Assembly (NCBI GenBank): GCA_026985625.1
Contig: JALSQC010000282.1
Location: 1-9,152 of the forward strand
Length of the DNA: 9,152 nucleotides
Source: Bacteroidales bacterium
Lineage (GTDB): Bacteria > Bacteroidota > Bacteroidia > Bacteroidales > JAFGXI01
Direction: 5' to 3'
The notes under the pieces were generated by a model. The model saw nothing but the letters and a program-made list of their open reading frames with translations, made no database searches and was not told where the DNA came from. A program made the translations under genes and the position numbers. Positions 6,904-9,152 of this stretch are shown in pieces; position 1 is the first letter of the stretch; every line of letters begins with the position of its first letter.

Positions 6904-7167
6904 ATGAAAACTTTAAAAGTTCTAACACTAATTGTTGCATTTATGTTTATTGGTTCTGTAGCTACAATGGCACAATCTGCAAAGAAAAAAATTACAAAAA
7001 AAACAGCTACTATCAAAACAAAGACCAATAATAACATTAAATCTGCAGGGGCTCCTGTTCCCGAACAAGAAATTACTACCGAACAAGAGATTCAAAAAGC
7101 CAAAGGAAAAGGTAAAGAAGTTAAAAAACAAGTAAAAAATAACAAAAAAGCTATAAAAAACGATTAA
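6904..7167 (+). CDS. Small secreted lysine-rich protein of unknown function
   Basis: This 87-residue protein is not one I recognise. Residues 1-23 are a clear signal peptide (Lys2 and Lys5, hydrophobic core LTLIVAFMFIGSV, then ATMA before Gln24). The remaining 64 residues have no hydrophobic core, no Cys, no Trp and no Arg, but contain 18 lysines, clustered as AKKKITKK near the front and KAKGKGKEVKKQVKNNKKA near the end, around a short acidic Pro/Glu-rich middle (APVPEQEITTEQE). It is probably disordered, basic and periplasmic or secreted. The tail resembles histone H1-like Lys/Ala/Gly tails in composition only. It stands alone: own promoter, a double stop (TAATAA), and a strong terminator 11 bases on. 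That is the layout of a well-expressed single gene. Binding to nucleic acid, peptidoglycan or lipopolysaccharide phosphates is possible but unproven. Confidence 0.8.
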   Translation: MKTLKVLTLIVAFMFIGSVATMAQSAKKKITKKTATIKTKTNNNIKSAGAPVPEQEITTEQEIQKAKGKGKEVKKQVKNNKKAIKND

Positions 7168-7178
7168 TAAGAAAATTT

Positions 7179-7207
7179 AAAATCCCGCAGATGCGGGATT
7201 TTTTTTT
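7179..7207. terminator. Rho-independent hairpin terminator, probably bidirectional
   Basis: AATCCCGC (7181-7188) pairs with GCGGGATT (7193-7200) around the loop AGAT, extended by two A-T pairs to a 10-base stem, followed on the plus strand by a T-run through 7207. It is among the most GC-rich spots in the window. It ends the gene at 6904-7167. Read on the minus strand the same stem is followed by TTTTAAATTTT, so it can also end the convergent lytic transglycosylase gene, whose stop is at 7235. Confidence 0.92.
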
Positions 7208-7234
7208 GATACAATTACGAACTCAAACTAAAAA

Positions 7235-8500
7235 TTATTGTTGATTAACGTAAATTACTAATTTTTGATTAGAATAAATTTTATTAGAATTTAAATTATT
7301 CCAATCTTTTATATTTTTAATAGTGCAATTGTATTTTAAAGCTAATTGATGAAAATATTCGCCGTGTTTTACGGTATGTATTATTTTTTTTCTACCACGT
7401 TTTATATCCTCCGAATTCGGTAAATCATTATAAACAGTTTGTTTATATTCTTGAGGCTTGTAAAAAGTATTAACAAATATTTTTTTCTTATTTTTTGGCA
7501 AAACAAGAATATTTTGTTCATTATTCTTAGGTATATACATCTTTTTATATTCGGGGTTTAAAAGCTTTAAAATTTTAACGGGAACATTAATTTGTTGCGA
7601 TATCTTAGAGAAATATAATCCCGAAACATTTTTAACCGTATCAACCTGAAAATAATTAAAATTAAAACTTTTTTCGGTTATATTATGTTCGTCTATATAA
7701 TTAAAAATATAATTTGTGGCAATAAAAGCAGGAACATACGACTGTGTTTGCTTTGGTAAATATTTTTGTAATTTCCAAAAATTAGATTCCCCCGATTCCT
7801 TAATAGCATCTCTAATAAGCCCGGGACCTCCGTTATATGCAGCAATTGCTAATTGCCAATCGTTAAAAGTTCTATAAAGATAAAGCAAATATCTGCATGC
7901 GGCATCGGTCGATTTATACGGGTCGCGACGTTCATCAACAAACGAATTTATTTTTAAACCTAAAACCTTTCCTGTATTATACATAAACTGCCATAAACCA
8001 ACAGCTCCCGACGGCGAACGTGCCTCGGGATTTAAAGCCGATTCTATTACAACTAAATATTTTAACTCCAACGGAATATTATACTTGTCGAGTTCTGCCT
8101 CTATCAAAGGAAAATAATATTTTGAACGTCCAATTATTTTAGATAATAATTTTCGTTGACGAACGGTGTATAAATCAATATAATGTTGTACCTGCTCGTT
8201 ATAATCGAGTTGTATGGGAGTTTGCTCGTTTATTTTTTCTAATCGGTATTCGTATGTTAACAATGGGTATGAGGGTATAGAATCCTCGCTAAAATTATAG
8301 TTATTTTCTTTGTCTTTTATTATTTGAAACTCTTTTAATTGAAAAAAATTAAGCATACTGTCTATATGCATCAAAAAATCTTGATTAAAATAATTGTAGT
8401 TAGAATAAGCCAAACTATCTTTGCCTCCATTGTTGTTACCGGCAAATATAATTTGCGAAAAAATTAATATTGATACAATTATAAGTAATAATTTATTCAT
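7235..8500 (-). CDS. MltD-like lytic transglycosylase with LysM repeats
   Basis: This 421-residue exported enzyme should cleave the glycan strands of peptidoglycan, leaving 1,6-anhydro-muropeptides. A signal peptide occupies 1-20 (ending IIFA/G); there is no lipobox. The SLT/goose-lysozyme-like catalytic domain spans about 125-270, with the catalytic Glu153 in VIESALNPEA, then SGAVGLWQFM (164-173) and AYNGGPG (221-227), all typical family 1 motifs. A degenerate LysM-like unit lies at about 290-336 (ISQQINVPVKILKLLNPEY, then IP and LVLP) and a clear C-terminal LysM at about 374-418 (HTVKHGEYFHQLALKYNC, then WNNLNSNKIY). LysM binds peptidoglycan GlcNAc. The catalytic Glu is present, so activity is expected. 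It follows the aromatic-pathway gene by 63 bases with no hairpin between, so read-through is possible. Confidence 0.94.
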   Translation of the reverse strand: MNKLLLIIVSILIFSQIIFAGNNNGGKDSLAYSNYNYFNQDFLMHIDSMLNFFQLKEFQIIKDKENNYNFSEDSIPSYPLLTYEYRLEKINEQTPIQLDYNEQVQHYIDLYTVRQRKLLSKIIGRSKYYFPLIEAELDKYNIPLELKYLVVIESALNPEARSPSGAVGLWQFMYNTGKVLGLKINSFVDERRDPYKSTDAACRYLLYLYRTFNDWQLAIAAYNGGPGLIRDAIKESGESNFWKLQKYLPKQTQSYVPAFIATNYIFNYIDEHNITEKSFNFNYFQVDTVKNVSGLYFSKISQQINVPVKILKLLNPEYKKMYIPKNNEQNILVLPKNKKKIFVNTFYKPQEYKQTVYNDLPNSEDIKRGRKKIIHTVKHGEYFHQLALKYNCTIKNIKDWNNLNSNKIYSNQKLVIYVNQQ

Positions 8501-8563
8501 AGACTTTAAAAATAATATATTAAAATCTACAAATTAAAAATGCTATAATTAGTTTTTAACTTT

Positions 8564-9152
8564 TTATTGTTGATTTCGAGTTTTTAAAATTTCTGCTTGA
8601 ATTTCAATAGACTCTTTATGCACAATTTGCAATATTTTTTTTATAAATTTATCATCTAAACCAAGCTGTTTACCTATTAAATTTCTTGTCTTTAGTATTT
8701 CCTCCCATCTACGTAGTTGAAAAATAGATATATTATTATTTTTTTTATATTCGCCTATTAACTTAACAATATCCATGCGTTGCGATAATAATTCCATTAA
8801 TTGACTGTCTATACTATCAATTTTATAGCGATATTGTTCTAAATCCCTATCGGAATCTGTATTTACCGGAATTATAAGTTGCTTATAAATGTCTAACAAT
8901 TTTTTTGGAGAAATTTGTTGTTTCGAATCGCTTAAAGCTACATCTGGATTTATATGTGTTTCTATCATTAAACCGTCAAAATTTAAGTCTAATGCTTTTT
9001 GCGATATATCTTTTATATAACGTCTATCGCCGGATATATGACTAGGGTCTGTTAAAATAGGTAAATTATGATATCTGCTTTTTAGTTCTATTGCTATTTC
9101 CCATTTTGGTATATTTCGCAGATATGTGTTCTCAAAAGGATAAAAACCTCGG
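8564..9152 (-). CDS. Bifunctional DAHP synthase / chorismate mutase (type II), 3' part
   Basis: The reading frame runs in from the right edge, so 195 C-terminal residues are visible and the true start lies beyond the window. The ATG at 8968 is internal (visible residue 62). Residues 1-90 are the end of a DAHP synthase barrel of the KDO8P-synthase-like class: RGFYPFENTYLRNIPKW, LTDPSHISGDRRY, and MIETHINPDVALSDSKQQ, with metal-site Glu63, His65 and Asp75. Residues 103-190 are an all-helical AroQ-type chorismate mutase with Arg107, Arg125, Lys136, Arg147-148 and Glu180 at the expected active-site spots. DAHP synthase condenses phosphoenolpyruvate with erythrose 4-phosphate; chorismate mutase makes prephenate for Phe and Tyr. 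The fusion is well known in Bacteroidota and may allow feedback control through the mutase part. Confidence 0.94.
   Translation of the reverse strand, partial: RGFYPFENTYLRNIPKWEIAIELKSRYHNLPILTDPSHISGDRRYIKDISQKALDLNFDGLMIETHINPDVALSDSKQQISPKKLLDIYKQLIIPVNTDSDRDLEQYRYKIDSIDSQLMELLSQRMDIVKLIGEYKKNNNISIFQLRRWEEILKTRNLIGKQLGLDDKFIKKILQIVHKESIEIQAEILKTRNQQ

Noticed and set aside
6928..7131. Minus-strand 67-codon open frame opposite the lysine-rich protein
   Set aside because: The Phe/Cys-rich product is the expected reverse-strand image of a Lys-rich gene. The plus-strand frame has a signal peptide, promoter and terminator.
8501..8563. Promoter for the lytic transglycosylase gene (minus-strand TTAATTTG at 8537-8530)
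   Set aside because: The -7-like box has a mismatch at a conserved position and no -33 box at the right distance; too weak to list as a feature.
8564..8968. A separate 134-residue chorismate mutase gene starting at the ATG at 8968
   Set aside because: The frame stays open to the window edge and the upstream 61 codons encode clear DAHP synthase sequence (RGFYPFENTY, LTDPSHISGDRRY), so this ATG is internal to a fused enzyme.

Overview
The window comes from the chromosome of an AT-rich member of the Bacteroidota, most likely Bacteroidales-like. The signs are extreme A/T bias in codon choice, no Shine-Dalgarno sequences, promoter motifs of the Bacteroidota TAnnTTTG type, a DUF4476 protein, a 'reg_prop' propeller sensor, and a fused DAHP synthase/chorismate mutase. 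The standard genetic code is used; every one of the ten visible stop codons is TAA. The genus cannot be named from this sequence.

Left block, plus strand, 1-2503. The last 31 codons of a gene, probably ftsH by context, lead into a tightly packed run: an orphan LUD (LutC/YkgG-like) protein, a DUF2007 protein, CDP-diacylglycerol synthase (cdsA, TTG start) and phosphatidylserine decarboxylase (psd). Gaps are 0-18 bases, so this looks like one transcript. CdsA makes CDP-diacylglycerol and Psd makes phosphatidylethanolamine. The linking enzyme, phosphatidylserine synthase, is not in the window.

Centre, plus strand, 2527-5850. A 1107-residue membrane sensor has a signal peptide, 14 propeller blades (two seven-bladed propellers), a Y_Y_Y domain, one membrane helix, a coiled coil and an intact PP2C/SpoIIE-type phosphatase. 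It has the outer half of a hybrid two-component system sensor, but its output is a Ser/Thr phosphatase instead of a histidine kinase. No SusC/SusD or other polysaccharide-use gene lies beside it.

Right block, 5859-9152. A secreted DUF4476 protein (minus) and a small secreted lysine-rich protein (plus) diverge from a 109-base region in which the two predicted promoters are interleaved. The small gene ends at a strong hairpin terminator that also serves the convergent minus-strand gene, a MltD-like lytic transglycosylase with LysM repeats. Upstream of that gene on the minus strand is the 3' part of a bifunctional DAHP synthase/chorismate mutase gene, cut by the window edge.

The window holds no RNA gene, insertion sequence, CRISPR array or phage gene that I can see, and no stretch above 300 bases lacks a gene. 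Most of it is ordinary core genome. The items most worth a second look are the propeller-phosphatase sensor and the small exported lysine-rich protein.
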